From an uncultured Collinsella sp. (lineage in GTDB: Bacteria > Actinomycetota > Coriobacteriia > Coriobacteriales > Coriobacteriaceae), in contig UQKL01000002.1 of NCBI GenBank assembly GCA_900541695.1, positions 75,982-139,981 on the forward strand: 64,000 nt of DNA. Reading direction: 5' to 3'. Below, piece by piece: positions 54,082 through 63,546 of this stretch (its first letter is position 1; each line of letters begins with the position of its first letter). Made by a program: the position numbers and the translations under genes. Under the pieces are notes generated by a model, which saw nothing but the letters and a program-made list of their open reading frames with translations, ran no database searches and was not told the DNA's origin.

Positions 54082-55157
54082 TTGTCAAACGTTGGCACTA
54101 GGACGGTATGCAAGAAGGATATGTGCGCTGGCTGTATGGCCTGCGTCGATTCATGCCGACATGGAGCGATTGCCATTGAGGATACGATTGAGGCGTATAA
54201 CGCCCGTATTGATCCTACAAGGTGCGTGGGATGTGGACTGTGCGAGAAAACGTGTCCCCAGATGGTATCCCCATCTTCGTTGCGTCCTCTCGAGTGGCTA
54301 CAGGGGCGGGCGAAAGATACATCGCTCAGGATGTCATCTTCGTCCGGGGGTCTGGCTACGGCCATCTCGGAGGCGTTTGTGGCGTCAAATGGATTAGTGT
54401 GTTCATGTGCACAGGAGGGCGGTGAGTTCCGGTTCCACCTCACTTCTGATGCGGATTATTTGAGGAGGGCCCAAGGCTCCAAATACGTCAAAAGCAATCC
54501 GCTTGGTGCGTACCGCGAGGTTAGGGAGGCCCTGCAAGGTGGTCAAAGGGTTCTCTTTATCGGTCTTCCTTGTCAGGTTGCTGCGATGCGTAACTTCGTT
54601 GGAAGCCGTTTAGCCGATTCCCTTTACACCATCGACCTTATCTGTCATGGTTCACCGTCCCCCAAGGTCCTGAGCCGATTCTTGGAAGAGACAGGTAACA
54701 ACCTGTCTAATGAGCTGATACTGTGGGTAGGACGGGTGTCCGCGATCGCTACTCGATTGCTTTCCTCTCGGGTTTACCGTATACGGAAGGCTGCTACTCC
54801 TGCCGCTACGCCAAGGGTGATCGTGTCTCCGATATTACGCTTGGCGATTCATGGGGTAGCGAGCTTTCTGATGAGGTCGCGAACGGGATATCCCTCGCAC
54901 TTGTGCAGACAGACAAGGGTCGAGAACTGTTAGAAATGACGGACCTTGAGCTTTTGCCGGTTGATCCTGGTCTAGCTGTGGCCAACAATGAACAGCTTCA
55001 ACGTCCTTCGACGAAGCCTATAGAAAGAAATACCTTTATGGACGGCTTTCGTAACGGGGTACGGGTTAACCGACTCGTTCTCAGGGCGAGGCCAAAAGAC
55101 TGCGCCAAGTACTTGGTCAAGGATATACTGCTTGCACTGGGTTTGCTCAGGGGTTAA
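54082..55157 (+). pseudogene. FrhB/FdhB-like iron-sulfur protein, frameshifted
   Basis: The first frame encodes two ferredoxin-type clusters (CAGCMACVDSC and CVGCGLCEKTC) and the FrhB_FdhB region SSSGGLATAI, GLPCQVAAMR, ICHGSPSPKVL. At about 54711-54740 homology moves to another frame, which continues with GCYSCRYAKGDRVSDITLGDSWG to a stop at 55157. An intact relative with the same order lies at 61372-62589 (CLTCPAKRSSGADITLGDFWG). A one-base indel is the simplest cause; true decay or a sequencing error cannot be separated. The start is probably TTG 54082 after GAGGAG. The role in polysaccharide synthesis is unknown. Confidence 0.82.
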
Positions 55158-55203
55158 CACATCGAGAGCGTTTGCTTTAGGCATTAATGATAAGGTAATC
55201 CAT

Positions 55204-56142
55204 ATGTTGAGTAATTCCAAGGTGCCAAAGTGCGTCGTATTAATGGCGTCATACAACGGCATCCCATTTATTTCAGAACAAATTGACAGCATTCTCTCGC
55301 AGGCTGAAGTTGACGTACGTCTTTTTGTCCGTGATGACGGGTCATCTGATGGTACTCGTGATCTTCTGCAGCGCTATGCAGATGAGGGCAGTCTGACTTT
55401 GTTAACAGGAGAAAACCTAGGACCTGCTTTAGGGTTTTTGACGTTGTTGCGGAATGCTCCCGAAGCTGATTACTATGCGTTTTCCGACCAAGATGATATT
55501 TGGGATAGCGATAAACTGATAACTGCGATTAAACAGCTTAAGAAGCAGGAGAATTCGGCTCTTTATCATTGCAATTCAAGACTTGTAGATTCAGCTGGTA
55601 ATGAGATGGGCCGGTTAACCTATGGGCAACAAAGGTGCATATCTTATCGAGATAACGACCCTCTCAACCAGCTTTGCATTGGGTCACCTATGGGATGTAC
55701 GCAAGTATTTGATAGGCGTATTTGGGAAGTTGTTTGCTTGCATGAGCTGCCCCATCCCGTCATCATGCATGATAAGCTGATAGCTAATCTATGCGTGCTG
55801 CTGGGTTATCGGATTGTTTTCGATGCTTCTCCTCATATGGGATATCGCCAGCATGGTCGTAATGTGGTCGGTGTGAGTACTGATTTACCATCTAAAGTGA
55901 TTGAGAAAATCAATAGTTTTTGTCATCCGCGAGAGATTACTCTTGCAAAGCAAGTTACTGGACTTCTTTCAACTTATTCCGACTGCATTCTTCCTCCAGA
56001 GCGTGCTCTTGGAGAGTTGGTATCGAAAATGGACGCTTCTTTCATGGCTAGGTGCAGGGTTTCTTTCTCTTCGAGGCTGAATTTCGGCAGTCTACAAGAG
56101 GGCCTTTTCAATAGATCTCTCCTCTTGTTTGGGAAGCGATGA
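55204..56142 (+). CDS. Glycosyltransferase, GT2 family
   Basis: A 312-residue GT-A enzyme with VVLMASYNG at the N-terminus, the nucleotide-binding VRDDGSSDGT and the metal-binding SDQDDIW. These fit GT2 rhamnosyl- or similar transferases. DNA here is clearly more AT-rich than the genes before it. ATG 55204 has only a weak ribosome site; the in-frame start at 55132 lies inside the frameshifted gene. Confidence 0.9.
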   Translation: MLSNSKVPKCVVLMASYNGIPFISEQIDSILSQAEVDVRLFVRDDGSSDGTRDLLQRYADEGSLTLLTGENLGPALGFLTLLRNAPEADYYAFSDQDDIWDSDKLITAIKQLKKQENSALYHCNSRLVDSAGNEMGRLTYGQQRCISYRDNDPLNQLCIGSPMGCTQVFDRRIWEVVCLHELPHPVIMHDKLIANLCVLLGYRIVFDASPHMGYRQHGRNVVGVSTDLPSKVIEKINSFCHPREITLAKQVTGLLSTYSDCILPPERALGELVSKMDASFMARCRVSFSSRLNFGSLQEGLFNRSLLLFGKR

Positions 56143-56143
56143 T

Positions 56144-57421
56144 ATGAGTAAAAGCATCCCCAAACCGCACAATAGTGGGTACGTCCTAGCGCTTGCCTTT
56201 TGCGACTATCTCAAGGACAAGACCGGCACCCCAAAGGCTATTATGGCGAGTCAGCAGGCCATGGCGTCGCACGGCATAAGTTACGTCTATCTCCACTCGG
56301 TTAAGAAGACCCTGTTCAGGGACGACCAGATGCTATTTTGCGAATTCGGGGTTACGGTCGACGGGGTGGAGGCTGGTGTTTTCAGTATTGCCCAGGTGTG
56401 CGAGGCCCTTTGCAGCTGGCAAAAAAGCGGCTTCAGCCTTCTTGAGCTTCATATCCACCACCTTCTGTACGTGAGCCTTGAGAAAGTCTCCGAACTGTTA
56501 AAAGTTACAGGCAAAACACCGGTCAGGGCCTTTCTCCACGACTATTACCTGTGTTGTACAAGCTATAACCTCCAAAATAGGAGCGGCTTTTGTGACAGCT
56601 CAAGGCTCGGCGACGCTCCCTGCGAGAAATGCCCCCACTTCAGTAACAGCCTTCGTGTGGAGTCGAAGATCCAAGGGCTGTTTGACTCCATCAAAAATCT
56701 CCGTTTTGTTGCACCTTCGACCTATACGAAGAATCGGTTTCTCTCATTCAGGCCCCAATACGAGGGCCTTGTTGATGTAATACCGCACCAAAAGCTGCTT
56801 GGAGAGTATCTGGGCAACAGACGTCCTCTGAACGCAGGGGAGCGCATCAGGGTTGCCTTTCTGGGGATGCCGAGGAAGACAAAGGGCTGGGAGACCTGGC
56901 TTCGCCTCGTATCTGCGGTCGATGAACAAGAGTACGAGTTCTTCGTCTTCAACAGCTCGAACGATATGTATCCAGGGATGAACAAGCGGTTTGTCGAATT
57001 TGATGAGAAGCACCCAAATGCCATGACCGACTCTCTCAGGGAGTGCGAGATTGCCATCGTTGTCATGTGGCCATCTTGTCCAGAGACCTATAGCTACACC
57101 TGTATGGAATCTTACTCCGCAAACGCTTATACGATTTCGAGTGCATGTGCAGGCAATGTCGCCGACTTTGTCGTTGAGCATGGGTCCGGTTTGGTGCTGA
57201 ATAACGAGGAGGAGCTAATCGGGCTGTTTAGGGATAAGAGCCGGCTTATCAGGGAGGTCAATCGTTTCAGGAGCGGAAAGCCTGGTCCGCTCGATCTTGT
57301 CGATTCAGATGAGATCGTAGACCTGCTTCCATGCTCCTCGGTAGGTCTCAACACGGGAGTTCACATGCACACGAGGCTGATTGAACGTGTGCTGCTGGAG
57401 GTACTCAATGCAAGATCATAG
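56144..57421 (+). CDS. Glycosyltransferase-like protein (GT4/GT-B type)
   Basis: A 425-residue protein with a recognisable GT-B C-terminal half (VAFLGMPRKTKGWETWLRL, then PETYSYTCMESYSA) and a cysteine-bearing insert (CCTSYNLQNRSGFC, CEKCPHF at about residues 140-175), as in the GT4 protein encoded at 50478-51761. The donor motif is weaker than in the other transferases, so the exact family is less sure. ATG 56144 lies one base after the previous stop. Confidence 0.75.
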   Translation: MSKSIPKPHNSGYVLALAFCDYLKDKTGTPKAIMASQQAMASHGISYVYLHSVKKTLFRDDQMLFCEFGVTVDGVEAGVFSIAQVCEALCSWQKSGFSLLELHIHHLLYVSLEKVSELLKVTGKTPVRAFLHDYYLCCTSYNLQNRSGFCDSSRLGDAPCEKCPHFSNSLRVESKIQGLFDSIKNLRFVAPSTYTKNRFLSFRPQYEGLVDVIPHQKLLGEYLGNRRPLNAGERIRVAFLGMPRKTKGWETWLRLVSAVDEQEYEFFVFNSSNDMYPGMNKRFVEFDEKHPNAMTDSLRECEIAIVVMWPSCPETYSYTCMESYSANAYTISSACAGNVADFVVEHGSGLVLNNEEELIGLFRDKSRLIREVNRFRSGKPGPLDLVDSDEIVDLLPCSSVGLNTGVHMHTRLIERVLLEVLNARS

Positions 57422-58789
57422 GCATGCGAGGCTCGTTATAAATAAAGCGGAGGAGCGGGCTGGTCGAAGAGGTCGTTGGTATCTCCCTAATAAGCAAGGC
57501 GTTCTAACCGTTTGCATGGGTGACCTGGCGGATGCGACGATCGTTATAGGTATCTTGGCGCAGGTTTTCTTCCTTGAGTACTATGGTCTGGGGCGATACC
57601 TCAACTGGGTAATTACCGGCATGATTTGCGTGAGGGCGCTCTTCTCCGGATGGAAATATAGCGGTAGAGCGCTACTACTTGGGCTGATTACCGTTGCAGG
57701 GTGGCTGTCTGGTGCCCTCTTGGGTGGCAATATGGAAACGTTTAGGGCGAATATTTTGCTGCTCCTCTACCCGTTTGTCTATACGCTTTACTTCTTTCTT
57801 TTGGTCACTAACAAGAGGGATTTTCTTCTTGGACTCTTTGATGCAGGTTTTCCGGTCTTCAACGCCATATTGCTTCTCAATATGGCGATCATGTTTATCC
57901 AGTACTCTACCCATGGGATGATCGCTGCGACAACGAACGACATCAGTTACTTCGAGGACAATATCTCCGGCCTGTTCTCTTATGCGTCCGTCCATGCGGT
58001 GGCCCTTTACACTTCATTCGTCGTGCTCTACAACTTCGTCTGGATTAGGAGGCTTCGGGGTCCTCTCTGGCCAACCCTTGCCATCGCTTACAACGTCTGC
58101 CTTATCGTCCTGTCCTTCTATCTTGCGACACTCAACGATAATAAGGCGCTCTTCATAATCCTTCCTCTCGTTTTAGTGATGTTCTGGCTTATTTCAGTCA
58201 TGAGAGGAGAAGCGGATGTTTCGGGTCCCTTCTTTTGGCTTGTCGCCTTGTATTTTATCCTGACAATTGCATACGCCTTGGTGCCTGCGTTCCAGATCCT
58301 CGTGGATACGCAAGTGTTTGGTCTGTTCGATATGGTTGGCAGTTCAGCTTCCGTCGGTACTGCTGCCGACGGCAGTAACGAGAGGATTGCTATCATCGGC
58401 TTCGCTCTCTTGAGACCGGCTACATGGAGTCTCGGAGAGGGTCTTGGAGCCTCAAGCTTCTACGCGTCCGGGTTCATGTCGTTTAACCACTTTGGTCAAG
58501 CGGATATGGGGTCTTTCTTGATTCTCATGGGGGTTTGGGAGACGGCAGCGTATGTAGCGTTTTCCACTCCGTGGTTAGTGAGTTTATAGAGCAGGAAAAA
58601 GGATCTAATGGCCGGATTGTTCGTTTGCTCCTTTTGCTAACAATTCTTATTACCTTTCTGTATACGCAGTGCTTTACAAGGGTGAACTGCTGCTTGTGCC
58701 TACTGCTGCTCTGTGGAGCGCTGGCTTGGTCGTGGAATTCCTCGGCTGCAGACTATTTGATTATTGATAGAGACGAAGAACAGGTTTGA
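57408..58789 (+). pseudogene. Wzy-like polysaccharide polymerase, frameshifted near C-terminus
   Basis: The first frame (57408 to 58589) encodes about ten hydrophobic segments and the loop pattern of O-antigen/capsule polymerases, including a large extracytoplasmic region around LGEGLGASSFYASG. After 58560 the frame runs into a short unrelated end, whereas the -1 frame continues with FHSVVSEFIEQEKG and further hydrophobic segments to a stop at 58789, three bases before the next start. One missing T in the TTTT at 58560-58563 would join them. The start overlaps the previous gene by 14 bases after GGAGG. A full-length gene would be about 460 residues. Confidence 0.75.
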
Positions 58790-58791
58790 AC

Positions 58792-59865
58792 ATGAAAATA
58801 GGCATTTCCACATTTACGCATGGGGACAACTATGGGCAGAGGCTCCAGAACCTTGCTGTCCAAGAAACTCTCAAACTCTCGGGTGCAGATGTCCTTACGT
58901 TCAGACAGAAGGACTCGAGATCTGCCAAATACAAGCTCAAGTCTTTGGCTTCGCTCATTCCAAAGGGGCTTGCCGTTGCCCACATCCAGAGGCATCGTTC
59001 GTTTGAGGATTTCAATTCCCGTAACATTTCCTTTAGCCGGGAGGTTATATCTGATTCCAACCCTCCACGTGACATTAAATCCTATGACTTTTTCGTTGCT
59101 GGGAGCGACCAAGTTTGGTCTCCGTATTCCCCTGACGCTAACTCCACTATGTTTCTCACGTTTTCGCCAAGAGAAAAGCGCATTGCTTTTTCGCCAAGCT
59201 TGGCAGCTCCGACGATTCCCGAGGAGAAGCGTGAGCTGTTCCACGGCTATTTCGACGGGTTTGATAGGCTGTCCGTTCGTGAGCAGAAGAGCGCCGAGCT
59301 TATAAACAGTCTGTACGGCTTAAAGGCCGAGGTGTTGATTGACCCAACACTGATGTTTGACGGCTCCTGGTGGGAAAGGTATGAAAAAGAGCCGCACTGC
59401 GGGCTTCCAAATGATTATGTATTGACGTACTTCCTCGGGAGTGCAGCTTACGAAGAGAGGGTTGCCGAAATCTGTGATTCACTTAGCTGCAAGAGGGTCG
59501 ATTTACTAGGGGATGCGCGCTACTACGCCCTCGGGCCTTCAGAGTTCCTCTATGCCGTCCGTCACGCAAAGCTTGTAGCGACAGATTCATATCACGGATC
59601 AATTTTCTCGATCTTGTTCGGGAAGCCGCTGATTTATTGCCCTCGTGAGTCCACTGGTCCAGACATGAGCAGCCGATTCGACACGCTAGCCAGCGAGCTG
59701 GGTGTTTCTTTCGTTGAGCGGTCAATTCTTTCCGTATGTAATTCGGAACTGCTCGAGAGTGACTATTCAAAGGCGTATGACAGGTTGGCAGCTCAGAGGA
59801 AGATCGTTGTTGAATTCCTCGATAGATGTGGATTGAGCATTCCCTCGGAGGCCGCCCGTGGCTAG
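58792..59865 (+). CDS. Polysaccharide pyruvyl transferase family protein, second copy
   Basis: A 357-residue relative of the protein encoded at 52974-54077, with DNYGQRLQNLAVQETL at the N-terminus, VAGSDQVWSPY, the helix VREQKSAELI, VLIDPTLMFD and VATDSYHGSIFSI. The family usually transfers pyruvate to glycans, and the serine/histidine pattern is the same in both copies. ATG 58792 is close to the stop of the polymerase gene. It overlaps the flippase start by eight bases. Confidence 0.87.
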   Translation: MKIGISTFTHGDNYGQRLQNLAVQETLKLSGADVLTFRQKDSRSAKYKLKSLASLIPKGLAVAHIQRHRSFEDFNSRNISFSREVISDSNPPRDIKSYDFFVAGSDQVWSPYSPDANSTMFLTFSPREKRIAFSPSLAAPTIPEEKRELFHGYFDGFDRLSVREQKSAELINSLYGLKAEVLIDPTLMFDGSWWERYEKEPHCGLPNDYVLTYFLGSAAYEERVAEICDSLSCKRVDLLGDARYYALGPSEFLYAVRHAKLVATDSYHGSIFSILFGKPLIYCPRESTGPDMSSRFDTLASELGVSFVERSILSVCNSELLESDYSKAYDRLAAQRKIVVEFLDRCGLSIPSEAARG

Positions 59866-61363
59866 CCAGCGTAAGGCGGGCGCCCTCCTCGGCTACGCCA
59901 ACATCCTCGCAAAGAACCTCGTCAACCTCGTCTACACGCCGATGCTACTGTCCTACGTGGGGCAGGCGGACTACGGCGTCTTCCAGAGCTCGAACTCCTT
60001 TGTCTTCTCGCTGACGCTCCTGTCCTTCGGCTTCTCCGAGGCCTACGTGCGCTTCTACACGCAGACGGTGGCGCACGGCGGCGAGCGCGACATCCGGCAC
60101 CTGAACGGCATGTACCTCACGCTTTACGTCGCCGTCACAGCCGCGGCGGTCGCCCTCGGCATGGGCTTCTCCGCAAACGCCGGCGCGGTGTTCTCGGCCG
60201 GGTTCACCGAGGCGCAGGTCTCGCTCGCCCGGGAGCTGCTCGCCATCATGACGCTCAACGTCGCCTCGACGTTGTTCACCGTCGTGTTCAATTCCTACAT
60301 CACGGCGCACGAGCGCTTCGTCTACCAGCAGACCAGGCAGCTCGTCACCACGCTTGCGACGCCGCTGTGCGCCTGGGCCCTGCTGGCCGCCGGTATGGGG
60401 CCCGTGGGCGTTGCCCTAGCACAGCTCGCGGTGAACCTCGTCCTGCTCGCCCTCAACGCGCGCTACGCCATCGTCGTGCTGGGCATGCGCTTCGAGCTCA
60501 GGGGCGCCGACTGGGGCGTCATGCGCGGCATCGCCGCCTTCAGTGCCTGGATCTTCGGTAACCAGGTCTGCGAGATGGTCAATCAGAGCGTGCCCAACAT
60601 CATGCTGGGGGCCATCTCGGGCGCGACTGCGGTATCGCTGTTCGCGGTGGCCGTGAACATCCGCCAGGTCTTCTACTCGCTCTCCACCACGATGTCGAAC
60701 GTCTTCATTCCGAAGGTCAACCGCATCGTCGCCACCTCGGACGACAACGCCGAGCTCACTCGCCTTATGACGCGCGTGGGCCGCTACCAGATGGTACTGT
60801 TTTGCTGGGTGTACGGAGGTTTCGCTATTCTTGGGAAGTTTTTCGTGACGAGGTGGGCGGGCCCGGGCTTCGCCGAGGCCTACTGGCTCGTGCTCGCCAT
60901 GACGCTACCCGTCATGGTGCCCCTCTGTCAGAACGTCGGCATCGAGATCCAGAGGGCCAAGAACATGCACCACGCCAGGAGTCTCGTCTACCTTGCGATG
61001 GCGGTCGGGAACGTTGCCTTCACCGCCGCGGCCGCCCCGGCGCTGGGGCCGTGGGCCCCCGCGATCGCCTATGTCGTCAGCATAGTGCTCGGCAACGGAC
61101 TGTGGATGAACTGGTACTACCAGAAGCGGGTCGGTCTCGACATGCTCTTTTTCTGGAAGCGGAACCTGCCGGTGCTGCTCGCCTGGGCTGCCGTCACCGT
61201 CGCCTGCCTCGCTGGCACGGCGGTCCTGCCCGTCAACGGATGGCCCGCGTTCCTCGAGTGGGGCGCCGTTTACAGCGCGCTTTTCGCCGTCGCCCTTTGG
61301 CTCGCCGTCCTAACGAAGTACGAACGTATCGCGGTCGTCTCTCGTCTCCCGTTCCTTAGATAG
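59858..61363 (+). CDS. Polysaccharide flippase (Wzx-like)
   Basis: A 501-residue protein with 12-14 hydrophobic segments of the MOP/PST superfamily, expected to flip the lipid-linked repeat unit across the membrane. The N-terminus GYANILAKNLVNLVYTPMLL is typical. The GTG at 59858 overlaps the preceding gene. Composition is markedly more GC-rich than the genes before it, so the operon looks like a mosaic. It pairs with the Wzy-like gene upstream as a Wzx/Wzy system. Confidence 0.9.
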   Translation: MASQRKAGALLGYANILAKNLVNLVYTPMLLSYVGQADYGVFQSSNSFVFSLTLLSFGFSEAYVRFYTQTVAHGGERDIRHLNGMYLTLYVAVTAAAVALGMGFSANAGAVFSAGFTEAQVSLARELLAIMTLNVASTLFTVVFNSYITAHERFVYQQTRQLVTTLATPLCAWALLAAGMGPVGVALAQLAVNLVLLALNARYAIVVLGMRFELRGADWGVMRGIAAFSAWIFGNQVCEMVNQSVPNIMLGAISGATAVSLFAVAVNIRQVFYSLSTTMSNVFIPKVNRIVATSDDNAELTRLMTRVGRYQMVLFCWVYGGFAILGKFFVTRWAGPGFAEAYWLVLAMTLPVMVPLCQNVGIEIQRAKNMHHARSLVYLAMAVGNVAFTAAAAPALGPWAPAIAYVVSIVLGNGLWMNWYYQKRVGLDMLFFWKRNLPVLLAWAAVTVACLAGTAVLPVNGWPAFLEWGAVYSALFAVALWLAVLTKYERIAVVSRLPFLR

Positions 61364-61371
61364 GGTCCATC

Positions 61372-62589
61372 ATGAATGATTCCGAGAAATCCCCGAGGGT
61401 CGTCTCGCTTGGCGACCGTTGCTGCGGCTGCGGCGCGTGCGCTGCCCGCTGCCCCAAGTCATGCATCTCCATGGAACCCGATGATTGTGGCTTCCTACAC
61501 CCCACCGTCGACGCCTCCGGGTGCGTAGGCTGCGGGGCGTGCGACGCCGTATGCCCGGCGCTCAACGCCCCTGGGGAGGACGGGTGCGAGTTCGCCCTCT
61601 GGGCGAAGGCTCATGACGTCGGCTTGCTCGATAGATCGTCGTCGGGCGGCGTGTTCGGTCTACTCGCCGGTGACGCTCTCTCGCGCGGCGGTGTTGTGGC
61701 GGGCGCCGCGTGGACGGACGGTTGCCGCGAGCTTCGTCACGTGCTCGTGGAGGACAGGCCGGCGCTCGGCGCCGTTATGCGCTCGAAATACGTTCAGAGC
61801 GCGGTTGGCCGCGGCGTCTTCGAGGGCGTCCGCGCTGCCCTGCGTGAAGGCAGGCCGGCGCTCTTTGCCGGTACTGCATGTCAGGTGGCTGGCATGCGCT
61901 CATACCTGGGGAAACTCGCCGACTCTGACCTCTTCCTCGGCGTCGACGTCATCTGCCACGGTGTTCCGTCTCCAGAGCTCTGGTCGCGCTGGGTCGACTA
62001 CCGTGGTGAGGCCTTCGGGTCGGACGTCTGCGACGTCAATATGCGGAGTAAGACAACCGGATGGTTGTCTTTCTCCGCTATGTACAAGCACATAGCGGAG
62101 AAAGACAACACCGGGGACACCGAGTCCCAGATATTCGGCAAAGACTGGTACATGAAAGCGTTTCTGGCCAATGCGAGCCTTCGTTCGTCCTGTCTGACAT
62201 GTCCAGCAAAGCGCTCCAGCGGCGCCGATATCACGCTCGGTGATTTCTGGGGGTTCCAGAATACCCATCCCGAGGTCGACAACTCCAAGGGCGTATCTGC
62301 CGTCCTATGCAATACCGAGAAGGGCGTGCGGGCATTCGAGGCTATTTCTGGGCTTACTGCAAACGGTCCGGCGACGCTTGATGGGGTAATCGCGGGCAAC
62401 CCTAGCCTCGTCCATTCTGTCACGCCTTATCCAAAGCGCGACGAGTTCTTGAACGACGTGTCTGCCGGGCTTTCCATCCCAGATCTCATGGACAAGTGGG
62501 ATTTCCGTCCCACTCTCTGGCAGCGTGTCCGCCGCAAGCTTGGTGGTATTAAACGACGACTAAAGAGACTCGTTGGAAGGAGAGCCTAG
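61372..62589 (+). CDS. FrhB/FdhB-like iron-sulfur protein, intact copy
   Basis: A 405-residue protein with two ferredoxin-type clusters (CCGCGACAARC and CVGCGACDAVC), then the FrhB_FdhB N and C regions: SSSGGVFGLLAG, GTACQVAGMRS, VICHGVPSPELW, CLTCPAKRSSGADITLGDFWG. Relatives reduce coenzyme F420 or act in electron transfer, but homologues without known partners are found in many surface-polysaccharide loci. It is probably a cytoplasmic redox enzyme acting on a precursor; the electron donor is unknown. A perfect 20-bp inverted repeat lies inside the gene at 62064-62109. ATG 61372 follows the flippase by eight bases. Confidence 0.87.
   Translation: MNDSEKSPRVVSLGDRCCGCGACAARCPKSCISMEPDDCGFLHPTVDASGCVGCGACDAVCPALNAPGEDGCEFALWAKAHDVGLLDRSSSGGVFGLLAGDALSRGGVVAGAAWTDGCRELRHVLVEDRPALGAVMRSKYVQSAVGRGVFEGVRAALREGRPALFAGTACQVAGMRSYLGKLADSDLFLGVDVICHGVPSPELWSRWVDYRGEAFGSDVCDVNMRSKTTGWLSFSAMYKHIAEKDNTGDTESQIFGKDWYMKAFLANASLRSSCLTCPAKRSSGADITLGDFWGFQNTHPEVDNSKGVSAVLCNTEKGVRAFEAISGLTANGPATLDGVIAGNPSLVHSVTPYPKRDEFLNDVSAGLSIPDLMDKWDFRPTLWQRVRRKLGGIKRRLKRLVGRRA
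62050..62109. repeat. Perfect 20-bp inverted repeat inside a coding region, with alternative pairing
   Basis: GTTGTCTTTCTCCGCTATGT at 62064-62083 is fully complementary to 62090-62109 across a six-base loop. Just upstream AAGACAACC (62050-62058) can pair instead with GGTTGTCTT (62063-62071), so two exclusive hairpins are possible. This is unusual inside a gene. Confidence 0.85.
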
Positions 62590-63546
62590 ATGGCCAAGGA
62601 TCGCTACCTTCAAGCTCTTCGTGGGCTTGCGATTTCCGCAGTGGTGCTTATCCACTGTCTTCCTCAATGTGCCGCGTCGGTCGCCATTCGCCCATTCCTC
62701 AACTTTTCTGTTGCGTTGTTCTTGTTTTTATCCGGTGTTCTTACCGACGAGCGCAAATTTAATGCGGGGGGGGGTCTTCGACGCCGCATTAGCAAGGTTG
62801 CCGGACCTTATGCGTTCTGGAGCGTTATCTATCTTGCGGCGTTTCCCCGCCCTTCATGGGCGTCTGGGTTTCTGGCGTTCGCCGTGGGCTCCGTATCGGC
62901 TCAGATGTACTATCTATTGGTCTATTCACAGCTTGTGCTGCTTACTCCGGTACTGTTCAGGCTCCTTTCACGGTATAGGTTCTTTGTCTATTGTGTGACA
63001 CCGGCTTGCTTGCTTCTAAGGGAGCTCGCTGCCGTTGCCGGTATCGCATTGCCTCTAATACAGGTTTTCTGCCCCATGTGGCTCATCTTTTATGTTTTCG
63101 GTCTCGACTGGAGGCGTTGGGCTGCGCTCATTGAAGGACGAACCACTCAGCTTGTTGCAGTGCTCTTTATATTTTTAATAATTCAGGAGGTCGCAGGCTT
63201 CTGGTGGTATTTGACTGGCGATTTCAATATGGCCACAACTCAGCTTAAGCTCGGTTCTGCCGCGACCTCTTTAGCTGTGATCGCGCTTCTTATGGCGGTT
63301 CCGGGATCATTCAAGTCGCGATTATCTTCTACTTTGCTTGTTGACCTTGGGAACGCCTCTTTTGGAATCTACCTTTGCCATATACTTGTTCTCAAGGCCG
63401 TTTGGAAACTGCTTGGATTATTCGTCATTCCACTTGGTGTTTCGACATTTGCTGTTTGGGCGCTAACTCTTGCCGGATCTTATTCGCTTGTATCACTTTG
63501 CGGTCGTTATTTGCCCGAACGAATTCACATCATTGTGGGATTATAA
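62590..63546 (+). CDS. Acyltransferase 3 family membrane protein (possibly phase variable)
   Basis: A 318-residue integral membrane protein of the Acyl_transf_3/OatA kind, with RYLQALRGLAISAVVLIHC at the N-terminus and about nine to ten hydrophobic segments. It likely adds acetyl or a similar group to the repeat unit. A run of nine G at 62766-62774 lies after about 59 codons; in this state the frame is open for full length, but a one-base change would truncate it. ATG 62590 directly follows the previous stop after GGAAGGAGAG. Confidence 0.88.
   Translation: MAKDRYLQALRGLAISAVVLIHCLPQCAASVAIRPFLNFSVALFLFLSGVLTDERKFNAGGGLRRRISKVAGPYAFWSVIYLAAFPRPSWASGFLAFAVGSVSAQMYYLLVYSQLVLLTPVLFRLLSRYRFFVYCVTPACLLLRELAAVAGIALPLIQVFCPMWLIFYVFGLDWRRWAALIEGRTTQLVAVLFIFLIIQEVAGFWWYLTGDFNMATTQLKLGSAATSLAVIALLMAVPGSFKSRLSSTLLVDLGNASFGIYLCHILVLKAVWKLLGLFVIPLGVSTFAVWALTLAGSYSLVSLCGRYLPERIHIIVGL
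62766..62774 (+). repeat. Poly-G tract (G9) in the acyltransferase gene
   Basis: Nine consecutive G inside the coding region, the kind of tract at which slipped-strand mispairing switches genes on and off. It is the longest G run noticed in the window. Confidence 0.9.
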
